Shown piece by piece: positions 8,626-18,001 of a DNA stretch of 64,000 nt. Where the stretch lies: contig NZ_JANQKD010000056.1 in assembly GCF_028281305.1 (NCBI RefSeq), forward strand, positions 1 through 64,000, in the 5' to 3' direction. The DNA is from Pelagibius sp. (lineage in GTDB: Bacteria > Pseudomonadota > Alphaproteobacteria > Kiloniellales > Kiloniellaceae). The notes below the pieces were generated by a model. It worked only from the letters and a program-made list of their open reading frames with translations. It made no database searches and was not told the origin of the DNA. A program made the position numbers and the translations under genes. Each line of letters opens with the position of its first letter. Position 1 is the first letter of the stretch.

Positions 8626-9918
8626 ATGAGCAAGAAAACGATCGCATTCTTCCCCGAGGCCGCCTTCGGCCCGGCCCTCAACTCGGTTGGCATCGCTCAG
8701 GCGGTCGAAAAGCTGGGGCACAAGGCCGTTTTCCTCTCGGACCCCGGCTTTGTCGAAGTCTACGAAGGCTACGGTTTCCAATGCCATCCGGTGAATCTCT
8801 CCGAACCGATGCCGGCGGAAGAGATGGCGAAGTTCTGGGAGGACTTCATCAACGGACACATTCCAAACTTCGCCAAGAGCCCGATCGATCAGATCGACAA
8901 CTACGTCAAGGAGTGTTGGGAAGCCATTGTGGACAGCGCCAAGTGGGCGGAAAAAGATTTGCCCGGCGTGCTCGAAAAGGTGCAGCCGGATGTGATCTGT
9001 GTCGACAATGTCATCCTCTTTCCCGCGATCAAACGCTATGCGAATGAGAACGGCAAACCCTGGGTGCGCATCATCTCCTGTTCAGAGAACGAGATCGAAG
9101 ACCCGGCAATCCCGCCGCATCTCTCCGGTTGCGGGGAGAAGGACGGCGACTGCCATGCCCGCTACCGCGCACGCTTCAACGAGGTCATCAAGCCGATCCA
9201 TGACGACTTCAACGGCTTTCTCGAAAGCTGCGGGGAGGCTGCCTATCGGCTCGGCGAGTTCTTCGAAGCCTCCCCGCATATGAACTTTCTGCTCTATCCG
9301 GAGCCGGTGCGCTTCGACCGCTCACAGCCGCTCGATCCGGCGCGGTTTCAGTATCTCGAGGGCTGCGTGCGCGAGGATGAGCCCTACACGGTGCCGACCT
9401 TCAAGGCGCATAGCGATAAGCCGCTGCTCTATGTGAGCTTCGGTTCCCTCGGTGCCGGTGACACGGAGCTGCTGAAGCGTCTCATCGCCGCAGTCTCGAA
9501 GCTGGAACTGCGCGCGCTGGTGAATGTGGGCGACTACATGGCTGCCTACGACAGCGTGCCGGACAACGTGCATCTCGCAAGCTGGTATCCCCAGCCCTCG
9601 GTCATCCCGCAGGTCGATGCGGTGATCCATCACGGCGGCAACAACAGCTTCACCGAATGCCTTTACTTCGGCAAGCCGGCGATCATCATGCCCTATGTCT
9701 GGGACGGTCACGACAATGCGACCCGGGTGCAGGAAACCGGCCACGGCTTCAAGCTCGACCGCTATCAGTGGACCGAAGAGGAGCTTGCGGAGAAGATCAA
9801 TGCCATGCTGAGCGATCCGGCGATGCGCGAAAGGCTGGATGCGACGGCCAGGCATTCCCAGGGGCAGCATGGTCCCAGCAAGGCGGCGGGCATCCTGGAT
9901 CGTCTGGCGGCGGAGTAA
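8626..9918 (+). CDS. GT1-family (UDP-glycosyltransferase-like) glycosyltransferase
   Basis: 430 residues with the GT-B architecture. The N-terminal acceptor half opens IAFFPEAAFGPALNSVGIAQAVEKLGHKAVF. The C-terminal donor half has YVSFGSLG, then VHLASWYPQPSVIPQVDAVIHHGGNNSFTECLYFGKPAIIMPYVWDGHDNA, which is the GT1 sugar-nucleotide signature including the HHGG motif. It is a soluble protein. Its position between a PotA-like ATPase and DUF861 cupins is unexpected for this family, which usually modifies natural products, sterols or lipids. Here it may conjugate or detoxify the imported compound or a product of it; that is inference. GAGAGG precedes the ATG. Confidence 0.85.
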   Translation: MSKKTIAFFPEAAFGPALNSVGIAQAVEKLGHKAVFLSDPGFVEVYEGYGFQCHPVNLSEPMPAEEMAKFWEDFINGHIPNFAKSPIDQIDNYVKECWEAIVDSAKWAEKDLPGVLEKVQPDVICVDNVILFPAIKRYANENGKPWVRIISCSENEIEDPAIPPHLSGCGEKDGDCHARYRARFNEVIKPIHDDFNGFLESCGEAAYRLGEFFEASPHMNFLLYPEPVRFDRSQPLDPARFQYLEGCVREDEPYTVPTFKAHSDKPLLYVSFGSLGAGDTELLKRLIAAVSKLELRALVNVGDYMAAYDSVPDNVHLASWYPQPSVIPQVDAVIHHGGNNSFTECLYFGKPAIIMPYVWDGHDNATRVQETGHGFKLDRYQWTEEELAEKINAMLSDPAMRERLDATARHSQGQHGPSKAAGILDRLAAE

Positions 9919-10014
9919 GCCATGGCGATGGCGGTCTTCCGCGTATCCTGTGACGCCTCCCTCCGCGGCAGGTGTCACTCGGTCTCTCGTCTGTTCTGAA
10001 AGGAACTCATCGCC

Positions 10015-10383
10015 TTGTCCACGAACCTCAGGTCCTCGGCGCCGCATATCGCTGGGGCCTCCCACTGGAAAGAAGAGCTGGTCGACTGGGGCGGTCACTT
10101 GGAGCCCATCGACGGCAAGTCGACCAACGCCGGCCGCCTGCTCTGGAAGGGGGAGCGCGATGGGTTGCCGGAGGCCGGAATCTGGGACTGTACGCCGGGC
10201 AGTTGGCGGCTCGAACTGCCGCGCGACGAGCTCTGCCACTTTGTCTCCGGCCGTGCCACCTACAGTCGGGACGACGGCGAAGTGATCGAGGTGGTGCCCG
10301 GCACCGTGGTGCACTTTCGCGAAGGCTGGACCGGCACCGTCACGGTGCATGAAACCATCCGCAGCATTTATATGCTGCGTTGA
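10015..10383 (+). CDS. DUF861-type cupin, first of a tandem pair
   Basis: 122 residues from a TTG start preceded by AAAGGAA. It is a single small beta-barrel cupin with the DUF861 (Cupin_3) pattern: AGIWDCTPGSW, DELCHFVSGRATY, GEVIEVVPGTVVHFREGWTG, VHETIRSIYMLR. DUF861 members include (S)-ureidoglycine aminohydrolase and many uncharacterised proteins, and they often lack the full classical cupin metal set. It is clearly a paralogue of the next gene. No ATG is available near the start, so the TTG call rests on the ribosome-binding site and conserved length. Confidence 0.78.
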   Translation: MSTNLRSSAPHIAGASHWKEELVDWGGHLEPIDGKSTNAGRLLWKGERDGLPEAGIWDCTPGSWRLELPRDELCHFVSGRATYSRDDGEVIEVVPGTVVHFREGWTGTVTVHETIRSIYMLR

Positions 10384-10397
10384 TCGAGGACCCTGCG

Positions 10398-10772
10398 ATG
10401 AGCCATGCCAACAAGGACAAGAGCCAGACTGCGACCCCGGTGATGCATGATCCCAAGTCTGTTGCGGAAACGGTCGACTGGGGTCTTATCCCGACGATGA
10501 TCGAAGGCGAGAGCCGGACCTCGGGGAAGCTGCTGTACAAGGGGCCTGGGGGCAGCCCGGAGTCCGGTATCTGGATCTGCACGCCGGGCTACTGGGACTG
10601 CCACGTCACCGCCGACGAGCTGTGCCACTTCCTGGAGGGACGCTGCACCTATACCCACGAGTCCGGCGAGGTGATCGAGATCGAGCCGGATACCGCCGCC
10701 TTCTTCCCGGCCGGCTGGAAAGGCACCTGCCGTGTCCATGAGACGGTGAAGAAAGTCTACATGATCCGATGA
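10398..10772 (+). CDS. DUF861-type cupin, second of a tandem pair
   Basis: 124 residues. It shares with the preceding protein the series SGIW.CTPG.W, ADELCHFLEGRCTYT, SGEVIEIEPDTAAFFPAGWKGTC and VHETVKKVYMIR, so the pair arose by duplication and then diverged. I chose the ATG at 10398, behind GAGGA, over a TTG at 10380 that overlaps the previous stop. Both cupins probably act on one substrate class, or form a hetero-oligomer, in the pathway fed by the importer. The reaction is unknown. Confidence 0.8.
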   Translation: MSHANKDKSQTATPVMHDPKSVAETVDWGLIPTMIEGESRTSGKLLYKGPGGSPESGIWICTPGYWDCHVTADELCHFLEGRCTYTHESGEVIEIEPDTAAFFPAGWKGTCRVHETVKKVYMIR

Positions 10773-10836
10773 TGGCCGCGAAAAGCCAGCGGCACGCGGG
10801 ACCGGGCGGTCCCCTAACGAAGTGGACTGTGCAGCC

Positions 10837-12345
10837 ATGAGTTTCGACCCGAATCAGCCCTCTTTCTTCATCGCGCCCGCCTTCATCAGCGCAGGCGGCG
10901 CCCCCCTGACGGTGACGGACCCGGCGACCCTGGAGCCGGTCGGCGTCATTGCGGAAGTTTCCGAGGCGGAGCGCGAGAGGGCCCTCGATGCGGCGCAGGC
11001 GGCGCAGCGGCGGTGGAAGCGCGTCGACGCCAAGACCCGGTCCCAGGTCCTGCATCGGATCGCCAACACGGTCGAGGCTCGCGACATGCGCCGCTGCGCC
11101 GAGTTGATGTCGCGGGAGATGGGCAAACCCTATCCGGAAGCGATCGGGGAGATCGCCAACTGTGCCGGCGCCTTCCGCTACTTCGCGGAGATGGCGCGCG
11201 ACGAGGCGGGCAAGGTGGCGGGGACGACACAGACGGGGTCCTTCCAGTTTGCCCGCTACGAGCCGCTGGGCGTCAGCGTTCACATCATGCCCTTCAATTT
11301 TCCGATCCTGCTGATGTGCTGGACCGTGGCGGCGTCGCTGGCTGCCGGCAACGCCTGCGTCGTCAAACCCGCGCTGGCGACGACACTCTCGACCCTGGAG
11401 TTCATGCCGGTCTTCGAGGCCCTGCCGGAGGGCTTGATCTGCTGCCTGCCCGGCGGTGCGGAGCCGGCGCAGGCGCTGATCGCGTCCCCGAAGACCCAGG
11501 CCGTGGCCTTCACCGGCTCGGTGGCGGCGGGCAAGGCCGTGGCCACGGCGGCGGCGGCACAGATGAAGCCGGCGGTGATCGAGGCCGGGGGCAGCGATGC
11601 CATGATCGTCAGCGCCGCGGCCCCTCTGGAGGTCGCGGCCAGCGGTGCGGTGACCGCAGCCTTCCACATGTCCGGGCAGGTCTGCACCTCCGCCGAGCGG
11701 CTTTTCGTTGTGGACGCGGTCCATGATGCCTTTCTGGAAGCCTTCGTCTCCGCTGCGAAGCGGCTGCGCATCGGCAACGGGCTGGCGAAAGCGGAGATCG
11801 GGCCGCTGGTCAGCGAGACCGCCCGCAACAAGGTGATGGCGCTGGTGGAGGACGCGCGCAGCAAAGGCGCCCGGCTCGCGCTCGGCGGCAAGGTCCCTGA
11901 TGACCAGCCGCTGGGATGGTTCTACGAGCCGACGATCCTCACCGGCGTGACGGCGGAGATGGCGGTGATGCAGGAGGAGTGCTTCGGCCCTGTGGCATCG
12001 GTCTGCCGCGTCGCGGACTTCGACGAGGCGCTGGAGCGGGCCAACGACAGCCGCTTCGGGCTCGGCGCCTCGGTCTTCACCACCAGCCTGGAGGAAGCGA
12101 TGGAGGCCGCCGAGCGCCTGGAGGCCGGGATGGTGTGGGTGAACAATCCGCTGATCGACAACGATGCCCTGCCGTTCGGCGGCTGGAAGATGTCGGGCCT
12201 GGGCCGGGAACTGAGCCGGCTTGGCCTGGACGCCTTCCGCCGCTCCAAGATGGTGGTCATCGACCACAAGCCGGCCGTGCAGGACTGGTGGTACCCCTAT
12301 CCGGACGACTGGTTCTACGAGAGCGGCGGGCGCAGCCACGTCTAG
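10837..12345 (+). CDS. NAD(P)-dependent aldehyde dehydrogenase
   Basis: 502 residues. Visible active-site elements are Asn154 in MPFNFP, Lys177 in VVKPA, Glu249 in VIEAGGSDA and the nucleophile Cys283 in SGQVCTSAERLF. The C-terminal NNPLIDNDALPFGGWKMSGLGRE matches the succinate-semialdehyde dehydrogenase-like branch. A GTG five codons earlier (10822) is an alternative start. It is the last gene of the operon and presumably oxidises the aldehyde left after deamination of the imported amine, as in polyamine catabolism; the true substrate is not established. Confidence 0.9.
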   Translation: MSFDPNQPSFFIAPAFISAGGAPLTVTDPATLEPVGVIAEVSEAERERALDAAQAAQRRWKRVDAKTRSQVLHRIANTVEARDMRRCAELMSREMGKPYPEAIGEIANCAGAFRYFAEMARDEAGKVAGTTQTGSFQFARYEPLGVSVHIMPFNFPILLMCWTVAASLAAGNACVVKPALATTLSTLEFMPVFEALPEGLICCLPGGAEPAQALIASPKTQAVAFTGSVAAGKAVATAAAAQMKPAVIEAGGSDAMIVSAAAPLEVAASGAVTAAFHMSGQVCTSAERLFVVDAVHDAFLEAFVSAAKRLRIGNGLAKAEIGPLVSETARNKVMALVEDARSKGARLALGGKVPDDQPLGWFYEPTILTGVTAEMAVMQEECFGPVASVCRVADFDEALERANDSRFGLGASVFTTSLEEAMEAAERLEAGMVWVNNPLIDNDALPFGGWKMSGLGRELSRLGLDAFRRSKMVVIDHKPAVQDWWYPYPDDWFYESGGRSHV

Positions 12346-12375
12346 GTCTGCGGTTGGCCATTCGCAACATGGCCG

Positions 12376-13416
12376 TCAGATCGCCGCGATGATCGTCTGC
12401 ACCGGGCTGACGTAGCGCGGCGGCTTCACGGTGACCACCGAGCAGTCGACGCTGTTGAGGATGTCCTCGGCGGTGTTGCCGATGATGAAACCGGGCACGC
12501 CGGTGCGCGCAATGGTGCCCATGACAAGGAGGTCGGCCTTGAGCGCTTCGACCTGCATGGGAATGACGCTGCGCGCCTGGCCGCGTTCCAGACGAAAGCG
12601 AAAAGTGATGCGTCCCGACTCCTCAGGGCCGATCCAGTCGCGCGCCTGCTCGGCTAGCGCGGCCAGGGCGTTCCAGTGGGTGGCGCGAAGTTCGCTGGTA
12701 TAGGCCTCTGCTGCATGCTCTGCCTCGGTTCCGCCGGCCCAGAGGCGCACCAGCCCCTCGCCGGGCGCGTCCCAGACATGCAGAAGATAGAGATCCCCCT
12801 GTGCCGCGGCAGCGACCCGGCCGGCGACCTCAAGAATGCGGCGGTTCAGGCCGGCCAGGGTGCCTGGTTCGCCGGCTGATGCCGCATCCACGTCGACAGC
12901 CGCGATCACCGTCTTGGCCGGTGTTGCGGCGGGGCCGTTGTGCAGCCAGACCGGGCAGGGGCACTTGCGCAGCAGGTGCTGATCGGTGCTGGCAAAGGCG
13001 AAGCGCGCCGCCCCTGGGAGTCGTTCCGCAGTTTTCAGCAGAAGGTCGACGTCTTCGGCGATCACGTGGCGGACGATCTCCAGAAACGGCTTGCCCACAC
13101 GAAGGACGAGGACGGACTGCGGATCGAGGGCCGCGCCGCCGACCAGGTTTTCCAGCACCGCGCGGTACTCCTTCAGCCGGCGCTCCTCGATTTCCCGCGC
13201 CGAGACGCCGGTGGCGCGGGCGACGCGATCGATCTCCGGCAGCGGCTCGAGGACGCCCAGGACCGTGAGGCGGGCGCCCCAGGTCGCCGCCAGCCCAGCG
13301 GCGTTTTGCAGGAGGGCGCGGTCGTCGTCGTCCGCTCCACAGACCATGAGGACGTGCCGCGGCGCGACGGGAGCCTCTTGGCCGTTCTGCAGGGTCATCG
13401 GACTGTCTTCGATCAT
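12376..13416 (-). CDS. Universal stress protein with two Usp domains (UspE-like)
   Basis: 346 residues made of two Usp folds. The first is about 18-160 (HVLMVCGADDDDRALLQNAAGLAATWGARLTVLGVLE), the second about 165-335. The second ends in MGTIARTGVPGFIIGNTAEDIL, the G-2X-G-9X-G(S/T) ATP-binding motif; the first lacks a good copy. This matches the UspE pattern of tandem domains. It is translated from an ATG that overlaps the TGA of the antiporter gene (ATGA), so it is coupled to that transporter. It ends convergently 30 bp from the aldehyde dehydrogenase gene. Confidence 0.88.
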   Translation of the reverse strand: MIEDSPMTLQNGQEAPVAPRHVLMVCGADDDDRALLQNAAGLAATWGARLTVLGVLEPLPEIDRVARATGVSAREIEERRLKEYRAVLENLVGGAALDPQSVLVLRVGKPFLEIVRHVIAEDVDLLLKTAERLPGAARFAFASTDQHLLRKCPCPVWLHNGPAATPAKTVIAAVDVDAASAGEPGTLAGLNRRILEVAGRVAAAAQGDLYLLHVWDAPGEGLVRLWAGGTEAEHAAEAYTSELRATHWNALAALAEQARDWIGPEESGRITFRFRLERGQARSVIPMQVEALKADLLVMGTIARTGVPGFIIGNTAEDILNSVDCSVVTVKPPRYVSPVQTIIAAI

Positions 13417-15146
13417 GCCGAAAGCTCCCTCTGTCCCTGCGGATCGTCGGCTTCGCTGTGGGGCGGCGAAATGCCGTTCTGAATCAGGGCGGCCGCGCGC
13501 GAGGCGGCGTCGCGGAAGGGCATCAGCACCAGGTCCGCCCCTCCCGCCTCCAACGCATCGGCGGTTTCTTCCTGATGGGCGGCCACCGCGATCCGCCCGC
13601 CGAACTTCAGGTCGGCGAGGGAGCGGATGAGCGAGCGCCGCGGGTCGTCGTGCGAGACGCCGGTGTCGTGCTCCGGCACTGCGGAGACCGCCCAGCGCGC
13701 CTGGCCGAGCGGCAGATGGGCGAGGAACTCCGGGTCCGTCGCGTCGCCGAAGACGACGTCGAAGCCGCGTTCCCGGGCATGACGCACGGCCACCGGGTTG
13801 AAGTCCACGCCCAGGACCCGCCAGCCGGCGCGGCTCAGTTCCTGGGCGATGCCCATGCCATAGCGGCCAAGACCGAAGATCAGGACATCGCAGGCCACGC
13901 TTCTGCCGGCCTGGCTTGCGTCTTCAGCCTGCCCGGCGGAACGCCGCTCGAAGGGGCCGAGCAGGGGTTCGATCCGGCCGTAGATCTGATGGGAGTAGGT
14001 GATCATGTAGGTGGAGACGGCGATGGTGATCAGGCCGACCAGGGTGACAAGGCCCAGGGCGTCCTCGGCCACATGGCCGATCGACACGCCCATGGCCATG
14101 AAGATCAGCGAGAACTCGCTGATCTGCGCGACGGTGAGGCCGGCGAGAAAACCGGTGCGCTTGCGGTAGCCCATGGCCCCCATGATCGCCAGCACGATCA
14201 GCGGATTGCCGATGAGCACGAAGAGCGAGAAGATCACGGCGGCGAGGACGCTGGCGCCCAGCACCGAGAGATCCAGCGAAGCGCCCAGCGCGATGAAGAA
14301 GAACAGCAGCAGGAAGTCGCGCAGCGAGGCGAGGCGGGCGGAGATGGCCTCGCGGAACGGCGTCGAGGCCAGGGAGACGCCGGCTAGCAGGCCGCCCAGT
14401 TCCTTGCCGAAGCCCAGGTAGTGTCCCAGGGCCGCCAGCAGGGCGGCCCAGCCGATGGCAAAGGAGACCAGCAGTTCCGGCGCGCGGGAGAGCCGCTCGA
14501 CCAACGGATTGGCGAGGAAGCGCACGAAGAGGCCCACCGCGACCAGCATGGCCGCGCCGTAACCGAAAACCAGCAGCACGTCGGAGAAGGCCGCATCGCC
14601 CCCGGTGCCCACGCCGATGGCCGAGAGCACGATCATCGCCAGCACGACAACCACATCCTGGACGATCAGGAAGCCGAGGGCGATGCGCCCGTGCAGGGAG
14701 TCGATCTCCCGCTTGTCGGACAGCAGCTTTACGATGATGATCGTCGACGAAAAGGTCAGCGCGACGGCGACATAGAGGCTCGTCAGAGTCCCGAGGCCGA
14801 GCGCCAGGCCGATCAGGAACCCGAAGATGGTGGTGAAGGCGACCTGTCCCAGCCCGGTCATCAGGGCGATGGGCCCCAGGGTACGCACCAGCTTCAGATC
14901 GAGCTTCAGGCCGACCAGGAACAGCAGCACGGCGATGCCGAGCTCCGCCAGGAGGTCGATGTGCTCGTCGGACTTGGCGATGTCGAAGACGGAAGGGCCG
15001 GCCAGGATGCCGACCGCGATGAAGCTGACGATCAGGGGCTGGCGCAGCATCAGACCGACGAAGCCGACGCTGGCCGCCAGCACCAGAAGGGCTGCGATTT
15101 CGTAGAAGATGTAACCGCCGATGGCTTCGCTCATGACCTCGCTCAT
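13413..15146 (-). CDS. CPA2-family cation:proton antiporter with TrkA-N domain (KefB/YbaL-like)
   Basis: 577 residues. Residues about 10-390 are a Na+/H+-exchanger membrane domain with 12-13 helices. Residues about 415-540 are a RCK/TrkA-N Rossmann domain (CDVLIFGLGRYGMGIAQELSRAG, GxGxxG; then FGDATDPEFL). The usual role is ligand-gated K+ or Na+ exchange for protons. The start region contains a short duplication (MSEVMSEA), giving ATGs at 15146 and 15134; the first overlaps the upstream stop by 4 nt and is preferred. It sits between the P-type ATPase and the Usp gene in one operon. Confidence 0.9.
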   Translation of the reverse strand: MSEVMSEAIGGYIFYEIAALLVLAASVGFVGLMLRQPLIVSFIAVGILAGPSVFDIAKSDEHIDLLAELGIAVLLFLVGLKLDLKLVRTLGPIALMTGLGQVAFTTIFGFLIGLALGLGTLTSLYVAVALTFSSTIIIVKLLSDKREIDSLHGRIALGFLIVQDVVVVLAMIVLSAIGVGTGGDAAFSDVLLVFGYGAAMLVAVGLFVRFLANPLVERLSRAPELLVSFAIGWAALLAALGHYLGFGKELGGLLAGVSLASTPFREAISARLASLRDFLLLFFFIALGASLDLSVLGASVLAAVIFSLFVLIGNPLIVLAIMGAMGYRKRTGFLAGLTVAQISEFSLIFMAMGVSIGHVAEDALGLVTLVGLITIAVSTYMITYSHQIYGRIEPLLGPFERRSAGQAEDASQAGRSVACDVLIFGLGRYGMGIAQELSRAGWRVLGVDFNPVAVRHARERGFDVVFGDATDPEFLAHLPLGQARWAVSAVPEHDTGVSHDDPRRSLIRSLADLKFGGRIAVAAHQEETADALEAGGADLVLMPFRDAASRAAALIQNGISPPHSEADDPQGQRELSA

Positions 15147-17914
15147 GACCGGCGCGGCCGTGCCGTGAGCGGGCTCTGCGGAGCGTCCGTGCGGCCGGTC
15201 CCGAAGATGCGCTGGCGCAGGCGCTTCTCCAGCTCCAGGATCAGCATCACCGCCACGCCGACGGCGACGATCTGCAGTCCCTCGAGAAGGCTGAGCGGCC
15301 GGGTGTCGAAGAAGGCTTCCATGAAGGGCGCGTAGGTGAAGAGGAACTGCAGCGCCGTTACGGCCGTGATGGCGATCAGCACCGGCTTGGTGCCGACGAC
15401 GCCCCTGAGCGTCAGGGAGGTGTCGTTCAGGTAGCGGACGGAGAAGAGGTAGAAGATCTCCATCACCACCAGGGTGTTGACGGCGACGGTCCGCGCTTCC
15501 TCGATGCTGGCGCCCTGGGCCTGGGCCAGGGCGAACTTGCCGAAGATCCCGCCGCAGAACAGCAGGGAGACGAAGGCCACCCGCCAGACCACGAAGGCCG
15601 AGAGGATCGCCTCTCCGGGCGCGCGGGGCGGGCGGCGCATGACGCCGCGCTCCGAGGCCTCGAAGGCCAGGGTCATGGCCAGTACCACAGAGCTCACCAT
15701 GTTGATCCAGAGGATCTGCACGGGCGTGATCGGCAGGGTGAGGCCGAAGAGGATGGCGATGATAAGGCTCAGGGACTCGCCGCCGTTTACCGGCAGCAGG
15801 AAGATGATCGCCTTCTTGAGGTTGTCGTAGACCGTGCGCCCGGCCTTCACCGCGGCGGCGATGGTGGCGAAGTTGTCGTCTGCAAGAACGATTTCGGCGG
15901 CTTCCTTGGCGGCTTCGGTGCCTTTACGGCCCATGGCGATGCCGATGTCGGCGCGCTTCAGGGCCGGAGCGTCGTTGACCCCGTCGCCGGTCATGGCGAC
16001 CACCGCGCCGCTGGCCTGCAGCGCCTCCACCAGCCGCAGCTTGTGTTCCGGGCTGGTCCGCGCAAAGACGTCCACCTCCGCGGCCCGGCGGCTGAGGGTC
16101 TCCGCATCGAGGCCGTCGATCTCGGTGCCCTGCAGTACATCGCGGGTGTTCTCGAGGTTGAGCTGGCGTGCGATGGCCTGGGCCGTACCGGCGTGATCGC
16201 CGGTGATCATCTTCACGCGGATGCCGGCGGCGCGGCAGTCCGCCACCGCGGCCACGGCTTCCTCGCGCGGCGGATCGATCAGGCCGACCAGCCCCAGCAG
16301 CGTCAGGCCATCGGCCACGTCGTCGAAGCGCAGGGCACTGTGCTCCCAGGGCGTCCTCTTGCTGGCGATGGCCAGCACGCGCTGGCCCTCGGCAGCGATC
16401 GCATCGGCGCGGCGGTGCCAGTAGTCCCTGTCCAGCGGCTCCGTGCGTCCGTCATCGTGATGCTGCCACTGGCACATCTCCAGCAGGCGCTCCGGCGCGC
16501 CTTTCACGTAGATCGCGGCCTGGCCGCTGTGGTCGTGGTGCAGGCTGGCCATGAAGCGGTGCTGGGAGTCGAAGGGGATCGAGTCGGTGCGGGGGTGGGC
16601 GCCGCGCTCGAAAGCCGGGTCGAGACCGGCCTTGTGGGCCAGGGTGACCAGGGCGCCCTCCATGGGGTCGCCGACCACATGCCAGTCGTCGCCCTGGGCC
16701 GTGAGCTCCGCCTCGCTGCAGAGAAAGGCGGCGCGGGTCAGCCCGGTCAGCAGGGGAAAGTCCCCGGCTTCGATGTCCCGTTCTGCGAGCGAGAATCCGC
16801 CATGCGGCGCGTAGCCGGAGCCGGAGACCGTGAAGAGCTGTTTGGCGGTGGCCACGGAAGCGACGGTCATCTCGTTCCTGGTGAGCGTGCCGGTCTTGTC
16901 GGAGCAGATGACCGAGACCGAGCCAAGGGCCTCGATCGCCGGCAGCCGGCGGACGATGGCGTGGCGCGCCGCCATGCCCTGAACGCCGATGGCGAGGGTC
17001 ACCGTCAGGATAGCCGGCAGGCCCTCCGGGATGGCGGCCACCGAGAGGCCGACAACGGCCATGAAGAGTTCGCTGAAGCCGTAATCCCCAAGCGTCAGGC
17101 CGAAGAGCAGGATCGCGGCACTGGCCGCCAGGATGAACAGGGTCAGCCACCTCGCGAAGACCGCCATCTGGCGGATCAGGGGCGTGGTGGTCGACTGTAC
17201 CTCGGCAATCAGCGCGCTGACCTGGCCCAGCTCCGTCGCGGCCCCGGTTGCCACGGCAACGCCGCGGCCCTGCCCGGCTGCGACCAAAGTGCCGCTGAAG
17301 GCCAGGCAGCTGCGGTCGCCGAGGGGGGCCTCGCCCGCCACCGGCGTCGTCGCCTTGTCGACCGCAACGGATTCGCCCGTCAGGACGGCTTCCTGAACCT
17401 TCAGCCCCCGGGTGTCGAGCAGCCTGAGGTCAGCGGGCACGCGGTCGCCGGCTTCCAGGATGACGATATCGCCGGGGACGATGTCCTCGCCGTCGACGGT
17501 CTGCCGTCGTCCGGCGCGCAGCACGGTCGCCTTGGGGGCGAGCATGTCGCGGATGGCGGCCAGCGCCCGTTCGGCCTTGCCTTCCTGAATGAAGCCGATC
17601 ACCGCGTTCACGAAGACCACCGCGACGATGACCCCGGTGTCGACCAGGTGGCCCAGGGCGGCTGTGGTGGCCGCCGCCGCCAGCAGCACGTAGATCAGGA
17701 GGTTGTGGAACTGACGCAGGAAGCGCAGCAACGGCCCCTGCCGCTTGGGCTCCGGCAGACGGTTGTGGCCGAAGCGCGCAAGCCGCGCGGAGGTTTCCTG
17801 ATCATCCAGCCCCTGTTCGGCGCTCGCGGCGAGCGCTTCCAGGGCTTCCTGATGCGGCCGGTCGTGCCAGGTGGTCGGCGCTTGTCTTTCCGGGCCAGCC
17901 TCTACGCGAGGCAT
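15143..17914 (-). CDS. P-type cation-transporting ATPase (P2 type)
   Basis: 923 residues with all hallmark motifs: TGES (179-182), PEGLP (296-300) in the ion path, the phosphorylation site DKTGT (Asp339), the nucleotide-binding KGAPE motif, and TGDGVNDAPALK in the P domain. An N-terminal cation-ATPase domain (TWHDRPHQEALEALAASAEQGL) and about ten membrane segments complete the P2 layout shared by Ca2+ and Na+ pumps. The ion is not certain. An in-frame TAG just upstream fixes the start close to 17914. It couples by ATGA overlap to the CPA2 antiporter, suggesting a joint role in ion or pH stress. Confidence 0.9.
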   Translation of the reverse strand: MPRVEAGPERQAPTTWHDRPHQEALEALAASAEQGLDDQETSARLARFGHNRLPEPKRQGPLLRFLRQFHNLLIYVLLAAAATTAALGHLVDTGVIVAVVFVNAVIGFIQEGKAERALAAIRDMLAPKATVLRAGRRQTVDGEDIVPGDIVILEAGDRVPADLRLLDTRGLKVQEAVLTGESVAVDKATTPVAGEAPLGDRSCLAFSGTLVAAGQGRGVAVATGAATELGQVSALIAEVQSTTTPLIRQMAVFARWLTLFILAASAAILLFGLTLGDYGFSELFMAVVGLSVAAIPEGLPAILTVTLAIGVQGMAARHAIVRRLPAIEALGSVSVICSDKTGTLTRNEMTVASVATAKQLFTVSGSGYAPHGGFSLAERDIEAGDFPLLTGLTRAAFLCSEAELTAQGDDWHVVGDPMEGALVTLAHKAGLDPAFERGAHPRTDSIPFDSQHRFMASLHHDHSGQAAIYVKGAPERLLEMCQWQHHDDGRTEPLDRDYWHRRADAIAAEGQRVLAIASKRTPWEHSALRFDDVADGLTLLGLVGLIDPPREEAVAAVADCRAAGIRVKMITGDHAGTAQAIARQLNLENTRDVLQGTEIDGLDAETLSRRAAEVDVFARTSPEHKLRLVEALQASGAVVAMTGDGVNDAPALKRADIGIAMGRKGTEAAKEAAEIVLADDNFATIAAAVKAGRTVYDNLKKAIIFLLPVNGGESLSLIIAILFGLTLPITPVQILWINMVSSVVLAMTLAFEASERGVMRRPPRAPGEAILSAFVVWRVAFVSLLFCGGIFGKFALAQAQGASIEEARTVAVNTLVVMEIFYLFSVRYLNDTSLTLRGVVGTKPVLIAITAVTALQFLFTYAPFMEAFFDTRPLSLLEGLQIVAVGVAVMLILELEKRLRQRIFGTGRTDAPQSPLTARPRRS

Positions 17915-17953
17915 GCCGGCACCGCTCTATCGTCCTCGCTGACGCCGCTGTTG

Positions 17954-17989
17954 GCGCCCCGGCTGGTGCCCCGGCTGGTGCCCCGGCTG
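17954..17989. repeat. Three 12-bp tandem repeats in the ATPase leader
   Basis: Three copies of G(C/T)GCCCCGGCTG run head to tail between the HTH gene and the ATPase gene. An in-frame stop separates them from the ATPase, so they are not part of that protein. Confidence 0.85.
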
Positions 17990-18001
17990 GGCAAAGTGTC
18001 T

